Below, piece by piece: positions 53,037-61,942 of a DNA stretch of 64,000 nt (the first letter of the stretch is position 1; every line of letters begins with the position of its first letter). Location of the stretch: the NCBI GenBank assembly GCA_002508705.1, contig DAYL01000032.1:99746-163745 (forward strand), read 5' to 3'. Under the pieces are notes generated by a model that was given only the letters and a program-made list of their open reading frames with translations, did no database searches and was not told the DNA's origin. Both the position numbers and the translations under genes were made by a program. Source of the DNA: Methanoculleus sp. UBA374. GTDB lineage: Archaea; Halobacteriota; Methanomicrobia; Methanomicrobiales; Methanoculleaceae.

Positions 53037-55436
53037 TCAGTACTCTCGATCAAGCAATTCAGTATCGAGCAATTTCTGCAAACGCTCCTCCAGACGACGG
53101 GCGATAGAATCCCAGGAGAACCCATCCTCTACAAGACTTCGGGCATTATTCCGAAGATGCTCACGGAGCCGGCTATCGGAGATCAATTCCTGAATCTTCC
53201 CGGCCATCTGTTCAGGGGGACATACAATAGCATGCTCATAATTCGTTATGGGAATACCTCGCGCACCGATCGGTGTAGTTACAACAGGGATACCGGCACT
53301 CATGTAATCCAGCATCTTCAGGTTTGTACCGGAACCACCGAACATAGGATTGATGGCAATATCAGCCAGTTTATACAATTCACGCTTTTCATCCTCGTCC
53401 ACTGTGCCGAACGCCAGTACATTCTTTGGCAACGTACCATACTCCTGATTGTAATAATCCTTTACACTGCCGATGATGAGGAAGAGGCAATTTTTACACT
53501 GAGTCAGGAGATCTTTGACAATAAACCGTAATGCTCTGAGATTAGGAGGGTGCCAGCTTCCAACAAACAATATTGTTGGAATTCCTGAAACTCCAACACC
53601 TTCTTTCAGCCGTTCTCTTTCTTCATCGCTACTTGCCCGGAACAGATGAGAATTAACCCCATTTGGCACAATGAAGATCTTATCGGGATCGGCGTCATAT
53701 AACTTTACAAGAAGCTCCCTGTTCTCACTTGATATCGCAAAGATAACATCCGACGCCCCACAGGCAATCTTCTCAATTTCAAACACTTCCTCGAGATAAT
53801 CGCCATTTTTGATATAATCTCTCTTTTGCTGATATTCAACATCAATCGCATCGTAGATAACTCTCTTCCCTTGCCCAAGAGGCTTATACAAAGAAAAGAG
53901 ATATGGGTGGGCAAAAATAACGATATCGGACTGTTCCATCAACTCTTTTACAGCATCAACGTAATTGCACGATAATGCAACGTGATCGATCATCGCAACA
54001 TCATAGAGATTGACCCCCGCCTTTCTCTCGGCTTTCCACTGTGCCCCGGCGTGTTCCGGGCTCTGAGGGAGGCAGATCTGCCGGAGCCCGTTTTTAAGCG
54101 TGAGGTCTTGATACGGTTTATTCGACTCGACAATGGAACAGATGGTTATATCATAGCGCGTTGCTAAACGCGAATACAGATTGTAGAGCCGGTGTTGACC
54201 GCCGCCCCTTGGAGGATAGCACGAATAAGTAGCCAGAACCAGGATCTTTTTCTTTTTCTGCTGCCAAACGCCGTCGTCACCAAGAAGCCGACGGGCAAAA
54301 TTTTCCCAGGTAATATCCTGCACAGTCCTGTAGCCGTTTTCACCCATTCGCCTGGTCTCTTCGGGGTGTTCAATGCAGTAGTTTATCTTTTCAGCAATCT
54401 CCCGGGGATCAGGCTCCACCACAAATCCATTCTGCCCCTCTTGCACCAGTTCAAGTGGTCCACCGCTATCCGTTGTCGTAATCACAGGTTTCCTGCTTAG
54501 CATTGCCTCAAGCGTGATCAGACCATAGTCCTCAGCGCACGGAGTAAATACGACGGCCAACGCCCGCCCGTAGAGATCGAGGAGTTCGTGTTCATGCACA
54601 AAACCGACAAATTCAATCCTCTTATCGTCTTTCGCAATTCTCCTTAACTTCAGTTCATCGGGTCCCGTGCCGGCAATCTTCAACTTGAGGTCATGAGGAA
54701 CGTATTTCATGGCGTTAATGATGAGATCTATCCGTTTCGGTTCGTCAAGGCGGCTCGCCGTAAAAAGATAATCACATCCAGTGTTAGTAAAGTAGTCCAA
54801 CTTCGGTGGTGGATGGATGATATCGACGTTTACACCAACGGGGAAATAATCTTGCCGCTGGCGCACGGTCTCCGACATCGTGCAATACCGTTGAATTCTC
54901 TCAGGGGAGAGTGCGAACCTATCGAAAAAATGAATTATATCTCGAATAAAAGGCCCGGGAAACTGGAACGTCTCCGGACTATAATGTGCCTCATCTTCTT
55001 TCAGCAGCCGAAGGTTTTCGAAGACACCATTTACAGTATCCTGATGGAAGTGGTTCCCATGAATAACCTCAACGATCTCTTCAACCAGCCCGACACGCAG
55101 ATGCCCGGGAGTCTCCCGGGGCAGGTTGCATAAGTGGTAGGTGTCGTATAGCCCTCGCAGGGGGTGAATCAGGTACACGACATGATTAACATGCTGAACC
55201 ATCCAGGAAGGGTATTTGGTAGAGATGACCATGTCGAAATGCGAGAGATCGAGGGTGTAAAACGAGTAATACGACGCAATGAGGTTCCAGAAATTATCTT
55301 CTCTTGTGGGGATTTTAACGAGTTCGCACTGGTGAGGGGTATACTCATGTATTGCATCCTGCATGCCCCAAAAGAGTTGTTCTGCTCCACCTATGGTAAA
55401 CGGCACGGGGCTTGGCGCAACAATCGCGATTTTCAT
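53037..55436 (-). CDS. Two-domain protein: tandem GT4-type glycosyltransferases
   Basis: The 799-residue protein holds two GT-B units. The first (residues 1 to about 390) begins MKIAIVAPSPVPFTIGGAEQLFWGMQDAI and has DYLFTASRLDEPKRIDLIINAM and FTPCAEDYGLITLEAMLSRKPVITT. A second unit starts at about residue 397 (KKKILVLATYSCYPPRGGGQHRL) and ends with ILFVGSWHPPNLRALRFIV and INPMFGGSGTNLKMLDYMSAGIPVVTTPIG. The two halves are different enzymes, not a duplication. It may add two sugars in sequence. The ATG overlaps the stop of the preceding methyltransferase. Confidence 0.92.
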   Translation of the reverse strand: MKIAIVAPSPVPFTIGGAEQLFWGMQDAIHEYTPHQCELVKIPTREDNFWNLIASYYSFYTLDLSHFDMVISTKYPSWMVQHVNHVVYLIHPLRGLYDTYHLCNLPRETPGHLRVGLVEEIVEVIHGNHFHQDTVNGVFENLRLLKEDEAHYSPETFQFPGPFIRDIIHFFDRFALSPERIQRYCTMSETVRQRQDYFPVGVNVDIIHPPPKLDYFTNTGCDYLFTASRLDEPKRIDLIINAMKYVPHDLKLKIAGTGPDELKLRRIAKDDKRIEFVGFVHEHELLDLYGRALAVVFTPCAEDYGLITLEAMLSRKPVITTTDSGGPLELVQEGQNGFVVEPDPREIAEKINYCIEHPEETRRMGENGYRTVQDITWENFARRLLGDDGVWQQKKKKILVLATYSCYPPRGGGQHRLYNLYSRLATRYDITICSIVESNKPYQDLTLKNGLRQICLPQSPEHAGAQWKAERKAGVNLYDVAMIDHVALSCNYVDAVKELMEQSDIVIFAHPYLFSLYKPLGQGKRVIYDAIDVEYQQKRDYIKNGDYLEEVFEIEKIACGASDVIFAISSENRELLVKLYDADPDKIFIVPNGVNSHLFRASSDEERERLKEGVGVSGIPTILFVGSWHPPNLRALRFIVKDLLTQCKNCLFLIIGSVKDYYNQEYGTLPKNVLAFGTVDEDEKRELYKLADIAINPMFGGSGTNLKMLDYMSAGIPVVTTPIGARGIPITNYEHAIVCPPEQMAGKIQELISDSRLREHLRNNARSLVEDGFSWDSIARRLEERLQKLLDTELLDREY

Positions 55437-56293
55437 ATGCGTGTCCCTGCCAGAACAAACTTACAATAGACAGAAGGATCTATTTCTTCTAAATTTTCAA
55501 GTACATATACCACAAATTCCATATTTCTATTTGGCGCGATAAGCCTCTTGAAAAGAGACTCCGGAGAATAAAACCTCCCATGCCGATTGCCCCAGCCTTT
55601 GGTGCAATATATAGTCGCATCGTCATCGAAGGATACGTTTCCCGGGATCGAATATCGAGGATCGGTTTGACAACAACATTTAGAGTAGATATACAGCGGA
55701 GCAATGACAACTCTCCCACCTTTAACCAGTATTCGTTCCATTTCATTCATAAAGAGAACATCTGACTTGTTTTCAAAATGTTCTATACTGCATGTGGCAA
55801 CGGCAGCGTTAAACGATTGATCTAGAACAGGAAGGTCTGAAGCATTACTGCCAATCTTATCCCCATGAATCCCCGGCTTATACATAATATCCTGGGAGTA
55901 AGCGACACAACCGGTAAGAGAACTAAAAATATCCTTGACGGGAGAATGTTCACTTGCAATATCTATGAATTTGTCATCATGCCTAAGATCTAGAAAACTG
56001 TAGCATAGGAAATGTTCCACCGTTTTTTCGTAGAAGTTATCTTTATAGTAGTCTGGATATTTGTTTTTATATCCTGCCTTAGATATAAACTCAAAATACC
56101 CCTTTTTATCAACTTTAAAATGTCTTACTGAAACCCCAATAGAAGATAGAGTATCAATAATTTCTGCTACACATTCGCTATTGGTATTATTGATGGCTCC
56201 TATCACTACCGGGTTTTTTACCCGCTCCTTCAATAACTCCACACCTTCTTCAAAACCTATGCCCTCACACTTTAATTGATACTCATATGCCAT
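55433..56293 (-). CDS. SAM-dependent methyltransferase-like protein
   Basis: The 286-residue protein has GCVAYSQDIMYKPGIHGDKIGSNASDLPVLDQSFNAAVATCSIEHFENKSDVLFMNEMERILVKGGRVVIAPLYI spread over its middle; the DXS-F-AA--CSIEHF and L-KGGR blocks are methyltransferase motifs IV-VI. Motif I is degenerate. The N-terminal part (PVVIGAINNTNSECVAEIIDTL) is unlike the usual fold and may be an added domain. Very AT-rich for this genome. It lies between a methyltransferase and the double glycosyltransferase in one operon. Confidence 0.7.
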   Translation of the reverse strand: MAYEYQLKCEGIGFEEGVELLKERVKNPVVIGAINNTNSECVAEIIDTLSSIGVSVRHFKVDKKGYFEFISKAGYKNKYPDYYKDNFYEKTVEHFLCYSFLDLRHDDKFIDIASEHSPVKDIFSSLTGCVAYSQDIMYKPGIHGDKIGSNASDLPVLDQSFNAAVATCSIEHFENKSDVLFMNEMERILVKGGRVVIAPLYIYSKCCCQTDPRYSIPGNVSFDDDATIYCTKGWGNRHGRFYSPESLFKRLIAPNRNMEFVVYVLENLEEIDPSVYCKFVLAGTRI

Positions 56294-56312
56294 AGCCCCA
56301 CCACAACCAAGA

Positions 56313-57626
56313 TTACTTCTTCCCGATCACCGCATAGTCCTGCGCCCCGTATAGCGTACCATTCAGCAGGTCTACATTCATATTGTAGATCTCAGCCCGC
56401 TGTTTCTCCGCTTCGCCCATCCCTTCATCCACCGGCAACCTCCGCAGTCTCACTTCATCCGGCACCGGTGAAGAGAACTGAGCCTCGATCTCCCTGAAAC
56501 CCGCAGCCCCGAACAGGAACTTCAGCGTCGCCGGATGGACCGGCCGAACATGGGTCATGTCGATGTAGAAGTTTGCAAGTGAGACAAACGAGAGCGGGTT
56601 CACCGTCTCCGCGACGAGATAATAGCCGAACTTCATCTTCCGGTGACAGAGCTCAAGCAGCCGGACAAGATAGGCAGGCTCGAGGTGCTCGACGACCTGG
56701 TCGATGAAAACCCCGTCGAGGCTCGAATCGTCGAGGTGCTCAAGGTACGAGACCGCATCGTTCAACTCGACCTCCAGACCCCGGGAGCGGCAGAACTCCG
56801 CCATCGTCTCGTCGAGGTCCACACCGCGGGCGTTGACGCCCGCATCGCGCATCAACTCCAGGAACTCCCCCCGGCCGCAGCCAATGTCGAGCACATTGCT
56901 GCAGCCTTCGAAGTAATGGACGAACGCCCGCTGCCGCTCCCTGATATCCTCCCGGGAGCCACGGAAGTGGTCCTCAAAGGCGAAGTAGTTCACCCCGGCA
57001 TCGGTGGAGGGAGAGCCCGGAGATTCAACAGCCCCGGGTGCACTCCGGAGCGCTCTCTCCTCAAGAACCTTCGCCAGCCAGGTCCGGTTCTCGATATCGG
57101 TGTCCATGGCAAGGATCGCGGCCTGCACCTGCTCCCTGATTTCCCGGGTGATCTCGGCCTTCATCTCTGCGGCCAATGCCGCAACCTCAGACCGGACCTG
57201 CTCCCCAACCTCAGACAGGATCTCCTCCCGGAGGCTCTCGATCCCGGATACCTGCCGGGTCACGCCTTCGAGCACCCGACCAGTGGCCCGGTTGAACTCA
57301 GCCTGCTTCCAGATCACCGGGTCGACGTAGCGGCGCACCTCCCCGTGGATGAGTTCCCGACCCTTCACCAGGACCTTCCCGGCGACGGGCCGGTGTGAAC
57401 TGATGAAGTAACTGTTGTTCTGGATGTTCCAGTTGCCGGAGAGGTAGGCAAGGTCCCGGGCGATCCCGGAGTCACCACCGGCCGGAGCCCGCGGAACTCC
57501 GGCGGGGTCCGGGTCCGCCGGGTAGACCCCCGCCGCCTTCCGCCGCCGGATGTTCTCCCGGATCTTCTGCATGATTTCTTCGACGTTGATCTCGTCGTCT
57601 TTGATCTCAAACGGAGTGCCACTCAT
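56313..57626 (-). CDS. Methyltransferase with N-terminal coiled coil
   Basis: ATG 57626 follows GGAAGGT and begins MSGTPFEIKDDEINVEEIMQKI. The 437-residue protein has a helical N-terminal half (SEVGEQVRSEVAALAAEMKAEITREIREQV) with coiled-coil character, as in WbdD-like chain-length regulators. A SAM-methyltransferase domain follows: NVLDIGCGRGEFLELMRDAGV, GVDLDETMAEFCRSRGLEVE and DGVFIDQVVEHLEPAYLVRL. In bacterial ABC-exported O-antigens such enzymes cap the glycan end and set chain length. Position next to Wzt-like ATPase supports that role here by inference. Confidence 0.85.
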   Translation of the reverse strand: MSGTPFEIKDDEINVEEIMQKIRENIRRRKAAGVYPADPDPAGVPRAPAGGDSGIARDLAYLSGNWNIQNNSYFISSHRPVAGKVLVKGRELIHGEVRRYVDPVIWKQAEFNRATGRVLEGVTRQVSGIESLREEILSEVGEQVRSEVAALAAEMKAEITREIREQVQAAILAMDTDIENRTWLAKVLEERALRSAPGAVESPGSPSTDAGVNYFAFEDHFRGSREDIRERQRAFVHYFEGCSNVLDIGCGRGEFLELMRDAGVNARGVDLDETMAEFCRSRGLEVELNDAVSYLEHLDDSSLDGVFIDQVVEHLEPAYLVRLLELCHRKMKFGYYLVAETVNPLSFVSLANFYIDMTHVRPVHPATLKFLFGAAGFREIEAQFSSPVPDEVRLRRLPVDEGMGEAEKQRAEIYNMNVDLLNGTLYGAQDYAVIGKK

Positions 57627-57636
57627 AATACCTTCC

Positions 57637-58815
57637 TCACCGCCGCCATATACAGGGAATATCGAAGAGCCCGGCATCTCTCCCTGTGGGGATAACGTCG
57701 AACGAATACGCTTTATCCTGCCAGTCGTAACGCTCCCCGCTGTGGGTGTGAACCGCAACCGTCAGCAGGAAACGCCCGGCGAGCATCGGAATACGGTCTA
57801 TCCGGAGATCGATATGTCCTTCACCGGAGATATACCCGATCGAAACGTCTTTCAACTCGGTATTCGTCCCGTAAAGGTGCTCCCCGCGTTCGGAGTAGAG
57901 AGCGATCCCGAAGACCGGGCCGGCGATCCGCTCCCGTGCCGAGTAGAAGATCCGAACAGTCATCGGGTCGAAGGCGTTAAACCGGGTGCTTTCTGCGCCG
58001 AACTTGTTGAAGAACGTCACCCCCGTGATCTCCACTTTCATGTTCCCCCGGGATGCCGCTTCGGCAGCAGGGGCCACCGGCTCCTCCGCCATCTTCCCGT
58101 AGACATAGCGGTCGATCACCACGTCCGTCTCGTCGAGGGCCACCTGCTCTCCGTGATTCAAGAGGAGCGTCCGGTCGCAGAACCGCCGGACTGAACCGAG
58201 GTCGTGGGAGACAAAGACGATCGTGACGCCCTCGTTGCGGTACCGGTTCAGCACATCCATGCATTTCTGCTGGAACTCCATGTCGCCGACGGCGAGCACC
58301 TCGTCCATCAGCAGAATCTCGGGGTCGGTCTGGATCGCAGTCGAGAACGCGAGCCGCACCTGCATGCCGGAAGAGAAGTTCTTCAGTTTCGCGTCACGGA
58401 ATGTTTCAAGCCCGGCAAAGGCCAGGATCTCGTCGACTTTATCGTTGATCTCCCGCTTCGAGAGGCCCATGATCGTAGCGTAGGTCCGGATGTTTTCGAC
58501 GGCCGTGAAGTCCGGGTTAAACCCGACACCGAGTTCGAGGAACGGCGTGAGCCGTCGGTTGACGGAGACTGTCCCCGACGTCGGCCGCATGATCCCGGCG
58601 AGGATCTTTAAGAGCGTGCTCTTCCCGCTCCCGTTCTCCCCGATGATCCCGAGCATCTCCCCTTCTTCGACCGAGAACGTCACGTCCCGCAGGGCGGGGA
58701 AGGTTTCGTAGTCCGTCGGCCTGAGAAGACCGGTCAGGGCCTCGAAGACCGTCGTCCGCTTCTCGTGGGGGATGCGGAAGACCTTCCCTACATGCTCGAC
58801 GTCGATGACGCTCAT
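57637..58815 (-). CDS. Polysaccharide ABC exporter ATP-binding protein (Wzt/TagH-like)
   Basis: The 392-residue protein has Walker A GIIGENGSGKSTLLKILAG, signature FSSGMQVRLAFSTAI, Walker B ILLMDEVLAVGD and switch VFVSHDLGSVRRFCDR. From about residue 245 a Wzt-type carbohydrate-binding beta domain follows (MTVRIFYSARERIAGPVFGIALYSERGEHLYGTNTE), which recognises the capped glycan. Its ATG abuts the permease stop (TAAATG). It drives export of an assembled polysaccharide. Confidence 0.95.
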   Translation of the reverse strand: MSVIDVEHVGKVFRIPHEKRTTVFEALTGLLRPTDYETFPALRDVTFSVEEGEMLGIIGENGSGKSTLLKILAGIMRPTSGTVSVNRRLTPFLELGVGFNPDFTAVENIRTYATIMGLSKREINDKVDEILAFAGLETFRDAKLKNFSSGMQVRLAFSTAIQTDPEILLMDEVLAVGDMEFQQKCMDVLNRYRNEGVTIVFVSHDLGSVRRFCDRTLLLNHGEQVALDETDVVIDRYVYGKMAEEPVAPAAEAASRGNMKVEITGVTFFNKFGAESTRFNAFDPMTVRIFYSARERIAGPVFGIALYSERGEHLYGTNTELKDVSIGYISGEGHIDLRIDRIPMLAGRFLLTVAVHTHSGERYDWQDKAYSFDVIPTGRDAGLFDIPCIWRR

Positions 58816-59595
58816 TTACATCTCCTCCGCAAAACGGGGTTCGTAGTGGGCAAAGACGGCGTATCCGATCAGGAGGATGAGCACGGCCGCAACCCCCGCG
58901 TAGAGGAGCGACCCGGCTGCCGCAGGGGTGGAATAGATGATCGTGTCGCGTGCCGCCATGATGATGTGGGCCATGGGGTTAAGAAGGAAGATCCGTTGCA
59001 GTTCCTTGCCGAAGATTGTTACCGGGTAGAGGATCGGGGTCGCAAAGAACCCGGCCTGGAGGACGACCGCCCAGATGAACTGGACGTCGCGGTAAAAGAC
59101 GTTCAGCGCGGCAAGGGCAAGAGAGAGCCCCAGGGCTACCAGGAAGAGGAGCACCAGGACCAGCGGCACGTAGATGAGGTTTGCCGAGAGAGGCACCCGA
59201 AAGGCCGCCATGAAGGCGACAAAGACCAGGGACTCAAAGATGCTCATCAGGAGCGCCGTGATGCAGGACGAGATCGCGAGGATATCGCGCGGGAAGTAGA
59301 TCTTCTGCACCATACTTGGTTTTCCGAGAATTGCATTCAGCCCCATGGACGTCGCCCGGGAGAGGAAATTCCAGAGGATGATGCCGAGCAGCAGGAAGAG
59401 CTGGTAATACTCCACCTGGACGCGCATCAAGTTCGAGAAGACCACATAGAGGACCACGAGCATCAGGAGCGGCTCAAGAAGGGACCAGAAATACCCCAGG
59501 ACCGAGTTTTTGTAGCGCTGCTTGAAATCTCCCCAGGCAAGAGTCCAGATGAGGTTCCGGTAATCATAGAGAGTCCGCAGATGTTCAAACGCCAT
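58816..59595 (-). CDS. Polysaccharide ABC exporter permease (Wzm/TagG-like)
   Basis: The 259-residue protein begins with a cytosolic helix (LRTLYDYRNLIWTLAWGDFKQRYKNSVLGYFWSLLEPLLM), the classic Wzm/TagG gate helix. Six hydrophobic segments follow, including LLMLVVLYVVFSNL and ALGLSLALAALNVFYRDVQFIWAVVLQ. It forms the export channel with the Wzt-like ATPase. It overlaps the upstream GT4 gene by 11 bases. Confidence 0.95.
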   Translation of the reverse strand: MAFEHLRTLYDYRNLIWTLAWGDFKQRYKNSVLGYFWSLLEPLLMLVVLYVVFSNLMRVQVEYYQLFLLLGIILWNFLSRATSMGLNAILGKPSMVQKIYFPRDILAISSCITALLMSIFESLVFVAFMAAFRVPLSANLIYVPLVLVLLFLVALGLSLALAALNVFYRDVQFIWAVVLQAGFFATPILYPVTIFGKELQRIFLLNPMAHIIMAARDTIIYSTPAAAGSLLYAGVAAVLILLIGYAVFAHYEPRFAEEM

Positions 59596-60655
59596 CGTTC
59601 ACCACACGCCGGATCCGCTCCGCGAAGACGGAACCATCAAACACGCTCGCCCGCGCCAGGCAGTTCTCCCGGTAACGCTCCGGGTCGGCCGAGACCGCAC
59701 GGACCGCCGATGCAATCCTTCCGGGGTCGGCATCGACGAGCACCCCCGTATCCGCCGTCACCGTCTCGCGGAATCCCCCTTCGTCCACCGCGACCACCGG
59801 CTTGCCGGCAGCCATCGCCTCCACCGGCGTCAGACCGAAGTCCTCGTCCAGGGCCGTGCAGATGTGGCCCCTGCACCGGGCGTAGAGGTCGATCAGTTCC
59901 TCTTCGGAGACCTCACCCCGGATTTCGACGTTCTCCGGAAGGTCTTTCATAAGTCGGGCTGCATACCGGCCCGCATGGTCCCCGGCGGCATACCCGCCGA
60001 CGATGACCAGACGCTCGTCCGGCATCGACCGGAAGGCTTCGATCTGCAGCTCGATCCTTTTTTCCGGATAAAGGCGGTTCACCGAGAGCCAGAAGTCGCC
60101 GTAACCTTCGCAGCGGTACCGGGAGACGTCGACGGGAGGATAGACGACCTCCGCATCGCGGCCGTAGCAGGTGCGGATTCTCTGCCGAACGTTCTCCGAG
60201 ATCGTCACGATGGTATCCACCCGGCCCACGGAACGCCGGTCCGATCTCCGGGAGAGCGCCACCCATGCCCTGAACGCCTGCCGGGAGACAAAGCCCTGCC
60301 GCGACAGAAACGTCCCGTAGAGGTCGTAAAACGCCCTCACCGGCGTATAGCAGTACCAGAGGTTCGGGTGGTGGTGCCGGGCGGCATGGTGGCTCCAGTT
60401 CCCGGTGAAGATGAAGAAGTCGTAGTCGTCGGAGAAATCCCCTGCGGCGAACCTCCGGGCGGCGGAGATCTGCTTGAACGGGGGGAGTTTGACCGTACTT
60501 CCGAGACTCGTGACCCGGACGCCGTTGTCCAGTTTCGCGGCCGCATCCGTGTCGGTCGTAATGACGTCGGCGTTCAGGACCTTCGCGAGGGCGAGGACGA
60601 CCCGTTCGCCGCCCCCGATCGCCCCGAAATAGTCATGGAAGATCGCGACTCTCAT
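59585..60655 (-). CDS. GT4-family glycosyltransferase (mannosyltransferase-like)
   Basis: The 356-residue protein begins MRVAIFHDYFGAIGGGERVVLALAKVLNADV and has DFFIFTGNWSHHAARHHHPNLWYCYTPVRAFYDLY, WLSVNRLYPEKRIELQIEAF, VEIRGEVSEEELIDLYARCRGHICTALDEDFGLTPVEAMAAGKPVVAVDEGGF. These are GT-B motifs with the EX7E pair in the C-domain. The H-rich HH-A-RHHHPN segment recurs in archaeal and bacterial mannosyltransferases. It acts in the cytoplasm to build the exported glycan. Confidence 0.92.
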   Translation of the reverse strand: MRVAIFHDYFGAIGGGERVVLALAKVLNADVITTDTDAAAKLDNGVRVTSLGSTVKLPPFKQISAARRFAAGDFSDDYDFFIFTGNWSHHAARHHHPNLWYCYTPVRAFYDLYGTFLSRQGFVSRQAFRAWVALSRRSDRRSVGRVDTIVTISENVRQRIRTCYGRDAEVVYPPVDVSRYRCEGYGDFWLSVNRLYPEKRIELQIEAFRSMPDERLVIVGGYAAGDHAGRYAARLMKDLPENVEIRGEVSEEELIDLYARCRGHICTALDEDFGLTPVEAMAAGKPVVAVDEGGFRETVTADTGVLVDADPGRIASAVRAVSADPERYRENCLARASVFDGSVFAERIRRVVNDGV

Positions 60656-61881
60656 ACCCGCTTCTTCTCGTCCATGTAGAAATTGAGCTGGTCCCGGATG
60701 ATGTCCTCAACGCTGTAGGTGGTCGAAAACCCGAGATGCCGGATCTTCGTCGTATCGGAGAAGAGGATCGGGACCTCGGCAGGCCGGAACCGCTCCGGGT
60801 CGAAGAGCACCGAGATCTTCTTCTCGCCCGATTTAACGATGATGCCCTGGTCGCCGGCGGTAAACTCAATCTCTCCTTCGAGCAGCATCCGGTCGACTTT
60901 CGTCTTCTCGAACGGCACGCCGAAGATGGCCGACGCGTCCTTCTCGGTCGGCGCTTCGACGACCTTACCGTTTTTGACGCTCTCGATCCGGTCGACCGGC
61001 ATCCCGGCGTTCTCAAGGGAGAGGAGGATGTAAGAGAGGACGGAGGTCGTCCGCATCGAGCCCTGGTTGTAGACGTCGCCGGGGTGACCCGCATCGGCGA
61101 TCAGGCAGTAGCCGTGGATGGTGTCCATGACGTGCGACCAGTCGCGGAAGGCGTTGACGTTTCCGATGGTGATGTGGTCGAGATCCCCCGCCGCATACTT
61201 CGCCACCTGGTTCGTCACGACCGAGGTGACGAACATACTCCCGCGCCCGGCCCCCTCGTGGTTGAAGGCCCGGGAGACGATAGCCTTCGTGCCGTAGGTG
61301 TAGAAGTAGTTCCTCATCAGGTGGTCGCCGTAGACTTTGCTCACGGCGTACGGCGACATGGGGCGGAGGGGGTTCGTCTCCTTGATCGGCACTTCGGGGA
61401 TCGAGGTCGGTGCGGGATAGATCGTCCCGTACTTCGCCCGCAACCGCTCGTACTGCTCCTCGGAACTGAAGACCAGCCCGTATTCCTCGGACGACCCGGC
61501 AAAGATGATCGTCGGGTCGCAGTCCTTCCGGCGCACCGCCTCAAGGAGGTTGTTCGTGCCGATGGAGTTGATCTGGGCGGTCTCGATGGGGTGTGAAAAC
61601 GAGCGGGGAACGAAGGATTGAGCAGCAAGGTGGAAGATAGTATCCGGTCGGGCGACGTCGAGCGCCGTGGCAAGCCCGGAGATATCCTCCAGATTTCCCT
61701 CAAGGAAAGTGATGCCGCTTTCGATCTTCTTCAAGGCGATGTTCTGAGGGATGGCACCGTCCGCCCGCCGCCGGACAAGTCCATAGATGTGCGCACCCTC
61801 GTCGATCAGGTATCGGGCCAGGTACGACCCGACGAACCCGCTTATCCCGGTGATTAAAACGCTCCGATCTTTCCATGACAT
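60652..61881 (-). CDS. GDP-mannose 4,6-dehydratase-type SDR protein
   Basis: The 409-residue protein begins with the NAD(P) loop VLITGISGFVGSYLARYLIDEG. It has FHLAAQSFVPRSFSHPIETAQINSIGT, GSSEEYGLV, MSPYAVSKVYGDHLMRNYF (catalytic YXXXK) and AFNHEGAGRGSMFVTS. This order fits GDP-mannose 4,6-dehydratases, which give GDP-4-keto-6-deoxymannose for rhamnose or fucose. It is longer than usual (about 345) because of an insert after residue 290. Other nucleotide-sugar dehydratases cannot be ruled out. The stop overlaps the GT4 start. Confidence 0.87.
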   Translation of the reverse strand: MSWKDRSVLITGISGFVGSYLARYLIDEGAHIYGLVRRRADGAIPQNIALKKIESGITFLEGNLEDISGLATALDVARPDTIFHLAAQSFVPRSFSHPIETAQINSIGTNNLLEAVRRKDCDPTIIFAGSSEEYGLVFSSEEQYERLRAKYGTIYPAPTSIPEVPIKETNPLRPMSPYAVSKVYGDHLMRNYFYTYGTKAIVSRAFNHEGAGRGSMFVTSVVTNQVAKYAAGDLDHITIGNVNAFRDWSHVMDTIHGYCLIADAGHPGDVYNQGSMRTTSVLSYILLSLENAGMPVDRIESVKNGKVVEAPTEKDASAIFGVPFEKTKVDRMLLEGEIEFTAGDQGIIVKSGEKKISVLFDPERFRPAEVPILFSDTTKIRHLGFSTTYSVEDIIRDQLNFYMDEKKRV

Positions 61882-61942
61882 GCAATCTGTTCCCCGTAGA
61901 GGTCTTGAAAATCAAAAGGCGTAAACCTGATGTCAGGGTTGG

